Shown piece by piece: positions 18,126 to 31,000 of a stretch of DNA of 64,000 nucleotides. Under the pieces are notes generated by a model. The model had not been told where the DNA came from. It searched no databases and saw nothing but the letters and a program-made list of their open reading frames with translations. The stretch is taken from NCBI GenBank assembly GCA_003635255.1, contig PYJC01000068.1, positions 1 to 64,000 on the forward strand, written 5' to 3'. The first letter of the stretch is position 1. Each line of letters opens with the position of its first letter. The position numbers and the translations under genes are program-made. The stretch comes from Candidatus Poribacteria bacterium. GTDB taxonomy: Bacteria; Poribacteria; WGA-4E; WGA-3G.

Positions 18126-18286
18126 CCGCCTTACGCTATTATGTTCGGAGCCGAATTGATGGTCAAAAAATCGGGTTTTCTCTTAGCCCCTAGTGGTTAG
18201 CCTCGTAATGAACTGGAGAGGCGACTCCTTGACGAGAAATGTTCAAGTCACAAGTCGCTTGAGCACTCCGCAAGGTATTATAAAAA

Positions 18287-18883
18287 ATGAATCTTGTACC
18301 TATCGTTGTTGAACAAACCAGCCGAGGTGAACGGTCATACGATATTTATTCTCGTCTGCTTGAAGATCGGATTATCATGATCGGAACACCGATTGACGAT
18401 GATGTTATCGCAAATATCGTAACAGCACAAATGCTCTTCCTTGAAGGGAAGGACCCGGACGCAGATATTATTCTCTATATTAACACACCCGGAGGATCTG
18501 TTTCCGCCGGTTTGGCAATCTACGATACAATGCAGTACATCAAAGCAGATGTGCAGACTTGGTGTTTAGGGAGAGCATATAGTATGGGCGCAATCTTGCT
18601 CGCTGCTGGCGCGCAAGGCAAACGTTACGCGTTACCGCACGCAAAGACGCTTATTCACCAACCGATGGCAAGTGGTATTGGTGGTCAAGCCTCCGACATT
18701 AGCATTCATGCCAGAGAAATCTTACAGGAGCGAGATCGGCTGTATGCTATTTTAGCCGAGCATACCGGTCAGGATATTGGGAAAATCGCTACCGATGCTG
18801 ACCGTGATTTCTATATGACCGCCGAACAAGCATTGAAATATGGTCTTGTTGATCATGTTGTCGCGCAACGTGCCACAGAGTAG
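18287..18883 (+). CDS. clpP: ATP-dependent Clp protease proteolytic subunit
   Basis: 198 residues; the serine peptidase that forms double heptamer rings and degrades proteins unfolded by ClpX or ClpA. The catalytic triad is visible as S99 (in Y-S-M-G-A), H124 (in I-H-Q-P) and an Asp in D-R-D-F-Y near 172-174. The usual A-S-M-G-A reads Y-S-M-G-A here. The N-terminus L-V-P-I-V-V-E-Q is close to that of processed ClpP, so little or no propeptide is present. tig lies upstream and clpX 119 bases downstream. Confidence 0.95.
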   Translation: MNLVPIVVEQTSRGERSYDIYSRLLEDRIIMIGTPIDDDVIANIVTAQMLFLEGKDPDADIILYINTPGGSVSAGLAIYDTMQYIKADVQTWCLGRAYSMGAILLAAGAQGKRYALPHAKTLIHQPMASGIGGQASDISIHAREILQERDRLYAILAEHTGQDIGKIATDADRDFYMTAEQALKYGLVDHVVAQRATE

Positions 18884-18885
18884 AA

Positions 18886-18985
18886 GAGTTGTCAGCGTCA
18901 GAGGTGTCAGTTTAGCGAACAGCTAACTGGACTACCACAAGCAGTTCTTAACTGAAAACTGATAACCGAGAACTGATAACTCCTA
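18886..18985. repeat. intergenic GTTATCAGTT-type repeat between clpP and clpX
   Basis: A tract rich in GTTGTCAG/CTGATAAC units, ending in three tandem AACTGATAAC-like units just before the clpX ribosome site. Related tracts occur at 23188-23340, 24915-24960, 32025-32058, 33440-33590 and 34775-34820. It does not code for protein. Confidence 0.55.
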
Positions 18986-19002
18986 AAAAAGGAGAAACCG
19001 TT

Positions 19003-20544
19003 ATGTCACAATCTGCCCATCGTGAAGTGTCCTGTTCTTTCTGTCAGCAGGACAGTACACAAGTCCGTCTACGACTTCTTCAGGGTAGGGAGGCAAATAT
19101 CTGCGTTGAATGTATTGTCCGCCTATCAGCATCTACAGCGGATACTGCTTCATGCACATTTTGTCGGCGTGATAATACCCATGTTGAGAGACTTTTTAAT
19201 GGACTTGAGGCAAATATCTGTGAGAGGTGTCTTTCTGAATGTATTGATCTGTGTAATGACATTCTTAATCGCAAACCAGATGGTAGCCTTGATTTCTCTA
19301 TGGAGGCCCTTAAAGAAACAGAGGGATCACACGAACAGTCTGAGCTTGAGAAGGACCGTGAGAAACCTCAGCAGGAGAGTGGACGTGGTGCTCGTGAACG
19401 AACGGATACCAATACAGCAAGCAGTACAGTAAACGCCGAAACAAATGACGAGGGGAACACACTCGCGGAACCGCCTTCACCTGAAGATATTAAAGCAAAA
19501 CTTGATGAATATGTAATAGGTCAAGAACACGCCAAAAAGACATTATCTGTCGCAGTTTACACGCACTACAAACGCTTGCATCATAGCAATACAACTGATG
19601 ATGTTGAATTAGACAAGAGCAACATTTTACTTATCGGACCGACCGGCACGGGAAAAACACTCCTCGCTCAAACGCTTGCTAAAGTTTTAGATGTACCTTT
19701 CGCGATTACCGATGCAACAACGTTGACCGAGGCTGGATACGTCGGTGAAGATGTCGAAAATATCATCCTGAAACTGGTTCAAGCAGCGGATGGCGATGTC
19801 GCACGCGCTGAAACGGGTATCATTTATATTGATGAAATTGATAAGATTACGCGAAAATCCGAAAACCCATCTATTACGCGCGACGTATCCGGCGAAGGCG
19901 TTCAGCAGGCGTTGCTCAAAATTCTTGAAGGCACAACAGCGAATGTTCCACCGCGCGGCGGCAGAAAGCATCCGCATCAAGAGATGATTGAGGTAAATAC
20001 CAAAAAGGTATTATTTATCTGCGGCGGAACCTTTATTGGGTTGGATAAAGCAATTAAAGATAGACTCGGAAAGCAGAGTATCGGGTTCGGTTCACCTATC
20101 CAGCCGAAAAGCGAGACAAAAATTCACGAAATCCTTGCGCAGGTAACGCCAAAAGATCTCATTAAATACGGATTTATACCCGAATTGATTGGACGGCTTC
20201 CGGTCGTTACAACGCTACATGAATTGGACGCATCCGCACTCGTCCGTATCCTCACAGAACCGAAGAACGCTCTTGTCAAACAGTATCAGCATCTTTTGGC
20301 TTATGAAGGCGTACAATTCCACGCAACCGACGCAGCGTTAGTTGCTATTGCCGACGAAGTCATTGAACGTGAAACAGGCGCACGCGGGTTGAGAGCCGTC
20401 TTTGAAAAGATTATGCTCGATACGCTCTATCGGCTGCCATCGCTTGACGATGTTGAAACGTGCCAGATTACCGAAGACTCCGTGCGCAACAGTGAACCTC
20501 CTGAACTCACTTATAGGAAATCTGAAGAATTGAAGACTGCTTAG
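19003..20544 (+). CDS. clpX: ClpX unfoldase with two zinc-binding domains
   Basis: The AAA+ partner of ClpP that recognises and unfolds substrates. 513 residues against about 420 usually. The surplus is explained by two tandem C4 zinc-binding domains, C11/C14/C34/C37 and C51/C54/C73/C76, where other ClpX have one, plus a long charged linker (about 100-160). The AAA+ core carries Walker A G-P-T-G-T-G-K-T, Walker B Y-I-D-E-I-D-K and the sensor R-L-P-V-V region. The IGF loop that docks on ClpP is represented by S-I-G-F-G. AAAGGAG precedes the ATG. The doubled domain may widen adaptor or substrate binding; that is inference. Confidence 0.93.
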   Translation: MSQSAHREVSCSFCQQDSTQVRLRLLQGREANICVECIVRLSASTADTASCTFCRRDNTHVERLFNGLEANICERCLSECIDLCNDILNRKPDGSLDFSMEALKETEGSHEQSELEKDREKPQQESGRGARERTDTNTASSTVNAETNDEGNTLAEPPSPEDIKAKLDEYVIGQEHAKKTLSVAVYTHYKRLHHSNTTDDVELDKSNILLIGPTGTGKTLLAQTLAKVLDVPFAITDATTLTEAGYVGEDVENIILKLVQAADGDVARAETGIIYIDEIDKITRKSENPSITRDVSGEGVQQALLKILEGTTANVPPRGGRKHPHQEMIEVNTKKVLFICGGTFIGLDKAIKDRLGKQSIGFGSPIQPKSETKIHEILAQVTPKDLIKYGFIPELIGRLPVVTTLHELDASALVRILTEPKNALVKQYQHLLAYEGVQFHATDAALVAIADEVIERETGARGLRAVFEKIMLDTLYRLPSLDDVETCQITEDSVRNSEPPELTYRKSEELKTA

Positions 20545-20713
20545 CCACAGATTTGTAAATGAGTCGTTTGCCACTTTGGCAAAATTAATAGTATTTCATT
20601 CCCATAGATAGTAAGGTGCTGTCCGCATTCTCTTTAGGGTGTAGTTCTAAGACCCTTATGAACAGAAATGCAGACCTCCACAGCACATTGAAGTCTAAAA
20701 ATGCTGGTGTTTG

Positions 20714-23185
20714 ATGCCCAGCACTGGAACAAAAACTATGAATTCGACAGCAACAACAGAACACGGAACCGTAAGTTTGCCGGTTATTGATTTGCCTCCG
20801 GATTTCGATAGGTATTCGCCTTTCCCGAAGACAAAATCTTTTTTAATTGCCGTTCGTAAGATGGGAGTCCACGCAACTCATGCTGCGCTTCAGTCAAATA
20901 AGCGGGTACTCCTCCTCCACCAAAAAGTGGAGATAGAGGAAGGAAAAGATGTCACACCTGAACATCTACAAACCATTGGTGCTGTCGCACATATAATTGA
21001 ATCTTATGAACCTGGTGACGGCACTATCCGCATCGCCGTTGCCGCTGAACACCGCGCGATTGTCCTCCGCTATACAAAGGCCGCAGATTTTTTGCAAGCA
21101 GATGTGCAAATTGTCCATGAAGAGATCGGATTGGCAGACGCTGCTGGCTCTCTCGTCAAAGATACCAAGAAACTTTTCAGTGAATACGCAAAAACACGGC
21201 CAAAGGATCAAGGGCGCAGCTCACAACCCCATGTCTTGACATTAGAAGAAGTCAAACGCGCCATCAAAGAGCAAGACGAACCCGGACACCTCGCCGATAT
21301 TATCGCCGGGTTTCTCGACCTTACCGCACCAGAACGCCAAAGTGTTATTGACGAACTCAACCCTATTAAACGGCTGCAACTTGTCGTCCAATTCTTGAAC
21401 GAGGCATTGGAGCGGAATGAACTCCGAGATGATATTCACAATCAAGTCCGTGAATCCGTCCAGAAGACACACCGAGAATTCTACCTTCAGGAACAGATGA
21501 AGGTCATACAAAAAGAACTTGGCAGAGATGACATCGCCGAAGTTGATGAACTCCGAGAACAGGTGAAAAATGCAGGGATGTCTGAAGAGGCGGAAGAAAA
21601 GGCACTCAAGGAACTCGATCGGCTCGCACAAATACCACCTCAATCCGCTGAATCCGGTGTCATCCGTACTTATGTCGATTGCATACTCGCACTCCCTTGG
21701 AAAGAGAGCACCGAACACCAACTCCAACTTCCCGAAGCCCAACGCATACTTGACGAAGATCACTACGGCTTGGAGAAACCGAAAGAGAATGTCCTTGAGT
21801 ACCTCGCTGTTTTACAACTCGTCAAACATCTTAAGGGGCCCATTATCTGTCTCGTCGGGCCACCCGGAGTGGGGAAAACTTCACTCGGCAAATCGGTTGC
21901 CCGCGCAACGGGTAGGAAGTTCGTCAGAATGTCGCTCGGAGGGGTTCGAGATGAAGCAGAAATCCGGGGACACAGACGCACCTATATCGGCGCAATTCCC
22001 GGACGTATCATTCAAGGACTCCGTGATGTGAAATCGAAAAATCCGCTCTTCCTACTTGATGAGATCGATAAACTCAGCTCGGATTTCCGAGGCGATCCCG
22101 CCTCCGCACTCCTTGAAGTTCTTGATCCTGAACAGAATTCCACGTTCCGAGACCATTACATGGATATTGCCTTCGATCTTTCCGACGTCATGTTCATTAC
22201 AACTGCTAACACCCGTGTTACCATTCCACCAGCACTCCAAGACCGGATGGAAATCATTGAATTGCCGGGGTATACCGACTTCGAGAAGCATAATATCGCC
22301 ACCTTTACACCGAATGGCCTTATCCCCAAGCAGCTTGAACGGCATGGACTTTCAGGCGACAACATCACCTTCACAGATGAAGCCCTCTACGAGATGATAC
22401 ATAAGTATACGCGCGAGGCAGGCGTGCGAAACCTTGAACGCGCAATCACTACTGTCATGCGGAAGGTCGCCAGAGAGATTGTTACCGAAGAAACACCAGA
22501 TCTCAATATTGAAGTAACACCGGCGAATTTGAGCGACTATCTTGGACCCGCTAAGTGGACGCGCACAAAAGCCGAAGAGCGGGACGAAGTCGGCGTCGCT
22601 ACTGGGATGGTATGGACACAGATCGGGGGCGATATCGTCTCCGTTGAAGCAACGACGATGCAAGGTGAAGGTAAACTGAATATGACTGGACAACTTCAGG
22701 AAGTCATGCGTGAATCTGTCCAGACCGCTGTCGCCTATATCCGTTCCCGCGCAGAATTCTTCGGGCTTCCTGATAAGCAGTTTGAGCAGCAGGATATTCA
22801 TATCCACATTCCAGAAGGCGCAGTTCCGAAAGACGGTCCCTCCGCTGGAATTACCGTCGCTACTGCGATTCTCTCCACGCTGACAGGTAAGTCTGTTCGT
22901 AAAGATATCGCGATGACTGGCGAAATTACGCTCCGAGGTAGAGTACTGCCGATCGGCGGCTTAAAAGAGAAAGCACTCGCTGCCTACCGAAACGGTATCT
23001 TTGACATCATTATTCCTGTGGACAACGAGAAAGATGAAGTTGACATCCCTACAGAGATTCGTGAAGGGATTCGTTTCCATAAAGTCAACGATATGATGGA
23101 GGTACTAGAATTGGCACTAACAGAATCTATCGTCGACCCCGAAGTTCCTGTAGAAATGCCAGTCGCCTCCCAACCATCTGTGTAG
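20714..23185 (+). CDS. lon: Lon protease
   Basis: ATP-dependent serine protease of about 823 residues, full length for LonA. An N-terminal substrate-binding domain with coiled coil (about 25-320), AAA+ module with Walker A G-P-P-G-V-G-K-T, Walker B L-L-D-E-I-D, and the C-terminal protease domain with the Ser-Lys dyad S710 (G-P-S-A-G) and K753 (G-L-K-E-K). It degrades misfolded and regulatory proteins in the cytoplasm. The start is uncertain between 20714 and 20738 because neither has a clear ribosome site. It completes the tig-clpP-clpX-lon block, with its own 166-base upstream gap holding a small hairpin (20567-20583, arms TTTGCCA/TGGCAAA). Confidence 0.95.
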   Translation: MPSTGTKTMNSTATTEHGTVSLPVIDLPPDFDRYSPFPKTKSFLIAVRKMGVHATHAALQSNKRVLLLHQKVEIEEGKDVTPEHLQTIGAVAHIIESYEPGDGTIRIAVAAEHRAIVLRYTKAADFLQADVQIVHEEIGLADAAGSLVKDTKKLFSEYAKTRPKDQGRSSQPHVLTLEEVKRAIKEQDEPGHLADIIAGFLDLTAPERQSVIDELNPIKRLQLVVQFLNEALERNELRDDIHNQVRESVQKTHREFYLQEQMKVIQKELGRDDIAEVDELREQVKNAGMSEEAEEKALKELDRLAQIPPQSAESGVIRTYVDCILALPWKESTEHQLQLPEAQRILDEDHYGLEKPKENVLEYLAVLQLVKHLKGPIICLVGPPGVGKTSLGKSVARATGRKFVRMSLGGVRDEAEIRGHRRTYIGAIPGRIIQGLRDVKSKNPLFLLDEIDKLSSDFRGDPASALLEVLDPEQNSTFRDHYMDIAFDLSDVMFITTANTRVTIPPALQDRMEIIELPGYTDFEKHNIATFTPNGLIPKQLERHGLSGDNITFTDEALYEMIHKYTREAGVRNLERAITTVMRKVAREIVTEETPDLNIEVTPANLSDYLGPAKWTRTKAEERDEVGVATGMVWTQIGGDIVSVEATTMQGEGKLNMTGQLQEVMRESVQTAVAYIRSRAEFFGLPDKQFEQQDIHIHIPEGAVPKDGPSAGITVATAILSTLTGKSVRKDIAMTGEITLRGRVLPIGGLKEKALAAYRNGIFDIIIPVDNEKDEVDIPTEIREGIRFHKVNDMMEVLELALTESIVDPEVPVEMPVASQPSV

Positions 23186-23187
23186 GA

Positions 23188-23340
23188 TAGTTGTCAGTTG
23201 TCAGATCGGTTTTTCTCCGAAAAACCTTTCAGTTATCAGTTAAGAGGATAACGCTGATAATAAAGTCTTTCTCTTAACTGACAACTCTCACTGCGAGGCA
23301 AACCGAAAGATTTTTTGAAAAAAAATCGTACTGAAAACTA
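23188..23340. repeat. palindromic intergenic repeat after lon
   Basis: Inverted arms CAGTTAAGAG (about 23237) and CTCTTAACTG (about 23273) form a perfect 10-bp stem, preceded by tandem GTTGTCAG units and followed by a module ending AAATCGTACT. The latter and a TCACTGCGA motif recur at 33520-33570. This is a mosaic of the same intergenic repeat family seen near 18.9, 33.5 and 34.8 kb. Confidence 0.6.
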
Positions 23341-23347
23341 CTAAAAA

Positions 23348-23635
23348 ATGCGATTAGACAAATTCCTGCAGGTGAGTCGCCTCGTAAAACGACGAACGGT
23401 TGCTAATACCCTCTGTAGCAAAGGCGCAGTGAGTGTCAATGGACACGTCGCAAAAGCTGGGAAGATGCTTGCTATAGGTGATGTGATTCGCATGCCGGGG
23501 GCATCGACTACCGCGGAAGGGCATTCAACAGGCATTGAAGAGCCTCCTGAAGCTGAGTATGAGGTTCTTGAACTACCCACCGGAAACGTCTCACGCGCCC
23601 GGGCGACAACGCTTTACCGCCAATTAAACCGGTAG
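23348..23635 (+). CDS. S4-domain RNA-binding protein (RqcP/Hsp15-like)
   Basis: A 95-residue protein whose first 60 residues are an S4 RNA-binding domain (M-R-L-D-K-F-L-Q-V-S-R-L-V-K-R-R, then V-S-V-N-G). Small stand-alone S4 proteins of this type bind 23S rRNA or the 50S-peptidyl-tRNA complex; RqcP works in ribosome quality control. Its place after Lon, a protease, is at least compatible with a role in clearing stalled products, but that link is inferred. No ribosome site is obvious. Confidence 0.8.
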   Translation: MRLDKFLQVSRLVKRRTVANTLCSKGAVSVNGHVAKAGKMLAIGDVIRMPGASTTAEGHSTGIEEPPEAEYEVLELPTGNVSRARATTLYRQLNR

Positions 23636-23686
23636 TCATCTCCCATTCGGGATCGCACCCTACTCAATCAAGAAAGAGAAATTGCC

Positions 23687-24781
23687 ATGACTCGCAAAGA
23701 GTTCCAGGTCCAATGCAGAGATGCCACGCACCAATCAGGTAGTAGGATCGTTGAAAATAGACCCAAAATTGGTATAACGATGGGAGATGCAGCCGGCATC
23801 GGCCCCGAAATCATTGTCAAGGCACTTGCACGCGAAAGCATATATTCAATGTGCCAGCCAATTGTGATTGGGAGTCCTGCTATTCTTCAGGAGGCTTGCC
23901 AATTTATACCCACCGGCGCACCGCAGCTAAAAATTAATACCATCAAGACCCTGACGCAAGCAAGCGCGATGCATGGAACAATTGATGTCCTTGAAACATC
24001 TTCAACCTCTCCTGAAGACATTTCCTTGGGTACCATAGATGTTCGTGCCGGTGCCGCTGCTGTCGAAGCGATAGAGGTAGCAACGCGCCTCGCGATGCAG
24101 GGTGAACTTGATGCGATCACTACTGCTCCAATATGCAAAGCCGCCATAAACCGAACGGGCGCACCCTATCCGGGACACACGGAGATGCTTGCAGCGTTTA
24201 CGAATACACCCGATGCAGTGATGATGCTCTGTACACATGAGGCATTGGATAGCTGTCAGCCGACTGCCATTCCAGCAGTCTCTTTTGTGACAAATCATAT
24301 ACCATTGGCTGACGTGCCAAAACGCCTCTCTGTCCAAAGAATCGTGAAGGTTATCCGTATCACGCAACAAGCACTGATCCGCTGTGGCATTTCTGAACCT
24401 CAACTCGTCGTTGCGGGATTGAACCCTCACGCAGGTGAAGAGGGTATGTTCGGAGAAGAAGAGACGCGTTTTATCCGTCCAGCCATCGCACACGCACACG
24501 CACAAACGGAGATGCCAATAGAAGGGCCCCTTCCTGCTGATGTGCTGTTTGCCAAAGCGAATCAGGGGCAGTGGCACGCTGTTATCGCTATGTATCACGA
24601 CCAGGGTAATATTCCGATAAAACTTCTCGGCTTTGGAGAACTTGTAAATGTTACCTTAGGTCTACCAATAATCCGTACCAGTGTGGACCACGGCACAGCA
24701 TTTGACATAGCCGGTAAAGGTATCGCCAGCGAAACCAGTCTTGTGGCAGCATTAAAGTGCGCTTCACGACTCACGAATTAG
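23687..24781 (+). CDS. pdxA: 4-hydroxythreonine-4-phosphate dehydrogenase
   Basis: 364 residues. The family opening I-G-I-T-M-G-D-x-A-G-I-G-P-E begins at residue 27, giving a modest N-terminal extension. Metal-binding histidines are expected in the G-H-T-E-M-L and M-Y-H-D-Q-G segments, both present. It oxidises 4-phosphohydroxy-L-threonine with NAD for pyridoxal phosphate synthesis, or acts as a PdxA2-like relative in D-threonate or similar breakdown. No other pdx gene is in the window. Cytoplasmic and intact. Confidence 0.9.
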   Translation: MTRKEFQVQCRDATHQSGSRIVENRPKIGITMGDAAGIGPEIIVKALARESIYSMCQPIVIGSPAILQEACQFIPTGAPQLKINTIKTLTQASAMHGTIDVLETSSTSPEDISLGTIDVRAGAAAVEAIEVATRLAMQGELDAITTAPICKAAINRTGAPYPGHTEMLAAFTNTPDAVMMLCTHEALDSCQPTAIPAVSFVTNHIPLADVPKRLSVQRIVKVIRITQQALIRCGISEPQLVVAGLNPHAGEEGMFGEEETRFIRPAIAHAHAQTEMPIEGPLPADVLFAKANQGQWHAVIAMYHDQGNIPIKLLGFGELVNVTLGLPIIRTSVDHGTAFDIAGKGIASETSLVAALKCASRLTN

Positions 24782-25029
24782 CCATCGGTTTCCGTCATGT
24801 TTCACAGTGAGAACAGCAAATTGCTAATTATGGTAGATTTTAAAATTAAAGTGACATTGTAAAGCAACAAACTTAAAAAAACTTGCGAGCGGAGGCGGAC
24901 CGTTTTTGCTGCGGTCTACAAGTTATAAGTTAAGAGGTTATAAGTTAATCCCTTGTGGCAGTAACAGAATCGGTAACCGCCACAACATATCTCTTAACCA
25001 ACCATTTAGAACCAACCACTTAGAACCCT
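24782..25029. other. non-coding leader of the C25 protease gene
   Basis: No gene. It contains a nested inverted repeat: outer ACTTG/CAAGT and inner GGACCG/CGGTCT (about 24879-24923), then two GTTATAAGTTAA-like units (24920-24955), then imperfect direct repeats of an AACCA-based unit just before the start codon. A promoter is not evident. Confidence 0.45.
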
Positions 25030-28000
25030 ATGAAAAAGACCCTTATTTTTTTCGCTATACTCCTTACGTTTTCTACTGTTCCGATGCTGGCTGCCGTAGG
25101 TCAAACACAGTCGGGGTCCCTACCTGTTACTGGGAACAAGGTGCCACCGCTTCAGATGCTTACGACCACAGCAGATACTTTTACAGCACGGTTTACCCTG
25201 CCAGAGCTTAAGATAACGACGCGTGCCGCTGCCACCGTGGACGATGCCAGAGATATCGGAACTGAAATTCATTTTGCGGGTGCGAATTGGACACTTGACG
25301 TAGGCAAACCCCGCCTGCCAATTTACACGCAGCGCATTGGAATCCCTATAGCAGGAACCCCAGTTGTTACCATCATTCAAGCGCGTTCAGAAACCAGGAC
25401 AATTGGAAAGGTGCGTGTCACACCTGATGATCCGGTCTTTCCGACGCTGGTTTCCGAGAACCCGCCGGTTTCTCAAAAATTCTATCCCACACACCTTGTA
25501 GAGGTTATCCCCAGCGGCTTGGTCCGAGATCAGCGTATTGGCAGTTTACAAATCAACCCGGTGCAATACAATCCAGGGACAAAGCAATTAAAAATCTTCG
25601 CGTCCGTGACGTTTCGAGTCCACTTTCCGGGTGCTGTAACTGCTGGCGGCACCGTCCCTACTGTCCCCCTTTCTACTCGAGAATCTCCGCGCGTTTTCGA
25701 GGACATGTTCCAAAGCACATTGCGAAATTACGAGCAAGCAAAACCGTGGCGGAAACAACGCCAATCGCTTTATGGGGGTCTTACGGACAGGAACCATGCT
25801 CCCAGCGCACCAACACCAATAACAGCAAACACACGTCGTTTTAAAATTTCTGTCATCAAAACAGACTTATATCGCATCACCTATAACAACATCAAGGCTC
25901 ACACCGGCATTGAACCAGAAACCATAAATCTTGACACACTTCAATTGGAAAGTAGCGGAGTGAAGCAGGGTCTCTATATTTTTGATGAGAATGAGAACAA
26001 TACGCTTGACCCTGGCGAGCAGATCGTCTTTTACGGGCGCGCATTAGCAGACAACAAATTTACCGATGAAAACGTCTACTGGCTGCGTTTCGGATTGATT
26101 GGAGAACCCGCTGCAGGTCTTGAGACATCCCGTGTGACGACACGAGACGTAACACCGAAACTGAAAAATTTAGTAGTACCCACCGCCTTTTTTGCACGGA
26201 CCCGTTTTGAGGAGAATAGACATCATGATGTCCTGAACGGCAATGACGTTAAATCCGAACTCGCAGACCACTATTTCGGAACCGCTTTCCGTGGGGGAGA
26301 CCGAAAAGATTTTCCTATAGAACTGCCTAATGCAGCACCGCGACTCGATCAGCGACTCGAGGAGAGCAAAGCAATCTTACGTATTAAATTCCAAGGTGCC
26401 TCCCGCAGGGGAAACGCGCTCCACCGAGCGCATATCATTTTCAACAACGTCCAACTTGGCAGATCTGAGCAATGGAAACGTCAAACTCAACAGGTGGCAA
26501 CCCGGGACATTCTGCACAAACGCATCTTTAATAACGAGACGAATTATATGCGCATTGAAGCACGGGATAGAAACGACACACCCCCGGGATCCTACGACTT
26601 CTATATCGACTGGTATGAACTGGACTATTGGCGAAATTTTCAGGCGGAGAGGAATCGCCTTGAATTTAATACCAAGACTGAACCCCGCAATCGCGGGCAA
26701 GTTCAGTACCGAGTCGGAAATATCTTTAGTGAAAAAATAGACGTATATCAGTTGGACGAAAATGGCATTAGCAGCAAACTCATTGGCGGCGAAGTTACCA
26801 GAGCCGGTGCCAGTCGCCAGATTCGCTTTGAAGATACCGTCAACCAGTATACGCGCTATTTTGTAATAAGTCGCGGTGCCTATCAAAGCATTAACGCACT
26901 CGTGCCAACACCACCAACACCATTAAGAAACCCCGCTAACCAAGTTGACTATGTCGTTATTACACACTCGACCTTCACTGAGAGTATTGAACCACTCGTC
27001 GAATTCCGGCGTTCGCAAGGCTTGACAACCATGGTCGTTGATATTGATGACATCTACAACGAATTTAGCGACGGTCTTTTCAATCCTTTCGCAATCCAAA
27101 AATTCCTACGTTACGCCTATAACAATTGGCAGCAGCCCGCACCGACTTATGTCCTCCTTGTTGGCGACGCACATTACGATTACAAGAGAGCCACCGTTGA
27201 GATTCACCGCCGAGAGTTTGGCGAAACCTATAATCTCTATCCGATCTTCGTACCCACGTACCATGGGTGGGCACCTGAAAGTGGTGAAACTTCTATGGAT
27301 CAGCGTTTTGTCAACGTGAGTGGAGACGACCCATTGCCCGACATGCTTATTGGAAGACTCTCGGTGCAAACCCCCAAAACCCTTGACGATATGGTTGAAA
27401 AAATTATCAACTATGAAAAAAATCTTCGGACAGGATTGTGGCAAGGTACATTAATCCAAGTCGCAGACGACCACACAGATAAGCCGAACGATAGCGTTTT
27501 TGAGGAATCACGCGACGAACTGATACAAGAGATTATACCTTTCGGATATGACACCCGCCAAATCTATCTCCGAAAGGTTAAAAGTCCTGAACTCACACGT
27601 TCAATGATCAAATCCGCAATTAATAAAGGCGCACTCGCCATTGAATACACAGGGCACGGGGGCATCCAGACATGGGCGGATGAGTCTATTTTCCGAATTG
27701 AAGATGTCGTCAATTTGCGGAACTCATACTTACCTTTTGTCATCACAACGACCTGTCTCAATGGACAGTTTGATAAACCGCAACAAGCTGGAAATTTTTG
27801 CCTCAGCGAACAATTTCTGTTCGGAAAATACGGTGCCATTGCAGCACTCTCCGCGACTCGGCTAACCTACGGCTCAGCAAATGCTGAATTTGATAGAGAC
27901 CTCTTTGAAGCCTTTTCCCGTGTGGCACCGGAGTCTCCAGAACTCGCAACTAAAAGTATTCCCTTACCGCCGACGATAGGACATATTATTGCTGATGCCA

Positions 28001-31000
28001 AAATTAGTTTTCTCAATCGGATTCGCAATCCCAGTTGGATTCCTGGCACCGAACAATATACGCTTTTCGGTGACCCAGCATCCCGCCTTGCGCGTCCGCA
28101 GCTCAACGTAAAGGTCGAGTTGGAACGCGTAGCACTCAGCAGTCAACACCAGATCATTATTAAGGCAAATGAGGTGGGCATCGTCCGAGAATCAGAGATT
28201 GGGGGCACTGGCAGCTTAAGTTTCACGCGTATCGCCGATTTTAGCACAGAAGCATTCTCTGCTTTCGCAATTTTCGCAAATAATTTTGATGATAACCTCC
28301 GCAATGATATCACACTACGCACTGGTGGTAGAATTTGGCAAGGCGAATACGGCACCATTCGGATTGATGTGCCAAACAGGGCACTGCCCGGGGGGGGGAT
28401 TGCACGTATCTTTGCTTTTGATGACACCCACGCCGCTATCGGAGGCACGCAATTCTGGGTAGATTCACCTGTCCTATACGACCTCCAAGAAACGCTTGAT
28501 ACTAAAATCACGGATACCCTTAATATCAGTGCACTTGTCCTTGACGACAAAGGAGCAGCAGGAATACGCAGCATCAGGGTTGTATGGGATAACACAGATG
28601 ACTTTGAAGTTATGACAACCCCTATGGTTCCAGCACGCACACCGCTCGGTGATGTTCCACCCGGTGGACAATGGTACGAACTCGAAACCCCTATCTTTCT
28701 CCCGCGAGCCGGAATACAGATACGCTACCAGGTCTTCATCACCGATAGTAGCGGGCACGAAATCATTATCCCATCAAAATTTGAACGGAACATCGTCAGG
28801 GCACCTCTAGGCCCCAATATTGCAATCGGCACAGACAAGACAGACAGAGCACCGATTCGATACGTTTTTGACGAAAAGAAAGACGGTTATCAACTCGTCG
28901 CAGAGCTAATCAATAACGGGGGACGTCCCGTCATCGCTGATATTGAGGTTGTATTTGCCGAAGGAAATCCGGATCCAGATGGAGATTTCATAGTTGACGA
29001 GGACGCAAACATCCTTGGGACTGTCATCGTCAAACCCACCGACTGGGTAGAGGGAACATACGTGTGGCAACGTGCAACGGCTATCCTGGATCTCAAGGCA
29101 CCCCTTAAGACAGGACCCCACAAGATTTATGTCCTCGCGGACCCAGAGAACCCGGATATTGACGACGACATTGCTGATGGAAACGTCGAAGAAGCACGCG
29201 TCTTTGATAACAAGCAGCATGTCTCTTTTGTCGTCAACGACTTTAACTATCTACCCGAGGAAGAGCTACTCGCCTTTAGTTTAGATAGGGTGTTCGACAT
29301 CCATTTCCCTCCAAACGTACTTGAAGTCGAAACACGGGGTACGGCAGGTATCCCCCTCTCCGTTACATCACAATTGCCAACCGACCCTTTCCAACCTGAC
29401 CTTCACTTTGCCCCAATTCCGCGTGTCGCTGCACTCCGGCGTGGACTTATTCGGCAAGGGACAGCGGTTGCGCAATACTATGAACCCGCGTTTCGTACGA
29501 ACGTATCAGTACTCGCAAAGCCTGCCGAACTCAAGTTCCGTTTTGATGTGAGTGCTTTGGAAGACATCGTACGGAAAGAAACCGAAATTCAACCTGAAAA
29601 TCCCGCATTTGAATATGAATTTACGCAGGTCACAAACCAAGTCGCAATTTATGCGTGGCAGACAGATTTAGCATCAAGGGCGAAACAGGATGCCACGTCC
29701 ACACCGGCAGAAGTAGATGTTAAGCTGTCTGCATGGCGCCGCTTGCCTTCACAGATTAACTACACCCCTGAAGGCGATTTTCTGCTCGAAAATTACGTCA
29801 CACCAACACAGATAGAGAACGCAAGTGAACAGAAATTAGAAACCGATGCTATAACTATCAACTCGAACCTCACCCCCGCAGGCACTTGGATTATCATGTT
29901 CCTTGATGCTAATGAATATGAAGTCTTTTTCAAGCGAAAAGGGGTACAACGGACCGAAATCGAAAAACTTGATCAAACCGGACAACTCGATAATCCGTTC
30001 AGAGTGGAGGTGTACGGTTTGGAACTGCGGATCCCGAGTCAAGAGAATCCGTCTTCTGATGTCAATTATGCATTTGAATTTGCCGATATACTCGCTTTTA
30101 AGACCAATAATAATCCGCAGGGCGATATTATCCTTGAGGGCACATGGAATGCTAATCTCGGCAACGGCACTGCAACCGTGAATAACAAACTTGGACCCAA
30201 AAAGGAATTTGAAACAGGGGACTGGTTCCTCTTTTTTATTGATCCTAATTATTATGAACTTCGTGATGCATCTAATGAACCTGTCCATTACCCCAATGGT
30301 GTCAAAGTCCATGGAAAGGTAAACGAACCGCTTTTCCTAAGCCACCTCGGTTTTGAAATCATCGTCAATGCAGGTCCCGAAGAATTTGGGTTCGGCGATA
30401 AAGTTAAGTTCAGCAGTGCTCGCGTCGCTACGATTACAACGGAGGTCAGTGAACTCACGCGATTTGCCCTCATGCGTAGCACCGATAACCAGCCACCTGC
30501 TTTTAACCTCTGGGTGGATGGGGTCCAACCACAGACCGGCAGCGTCATTCCACCGCGGCCTGCTATCTCTATTGTTATAGAAGATGCAAACGGCGTTGAT
30601 GTGGAATTTTTTACCTTTGATAAACAAAAAAATGATGGACCTTTTGAACCTGTCACCGATTATCAACTCCGGACACAGAGTAGCATTGACACGGTGCCGA
30701 TTGATTACCGACCCATCCTCTTCCCGGGTGAGTACACTTTCAATATCGGCGCACAAGATTTCAACGGTAACGCTATCGGCGGCGATGCAGGGATTGTCAG
30801 TTATCGGTTCGTTGTTATTGAAGAACCTGACATTACGCCTCCCACTATTGAGGTCCAGGTCACTGGATCGGGCACTGGGGCTGCAGATGGACTGCTTGAT
30901 GAATCTTTAACAAACGGCGCAGTACTCACAGAGCAACCTCGCTTCAAGATTGTCCTCACGGATGATAGTGCGCTTGATGAAACTACTTTTCAAGTCAACT

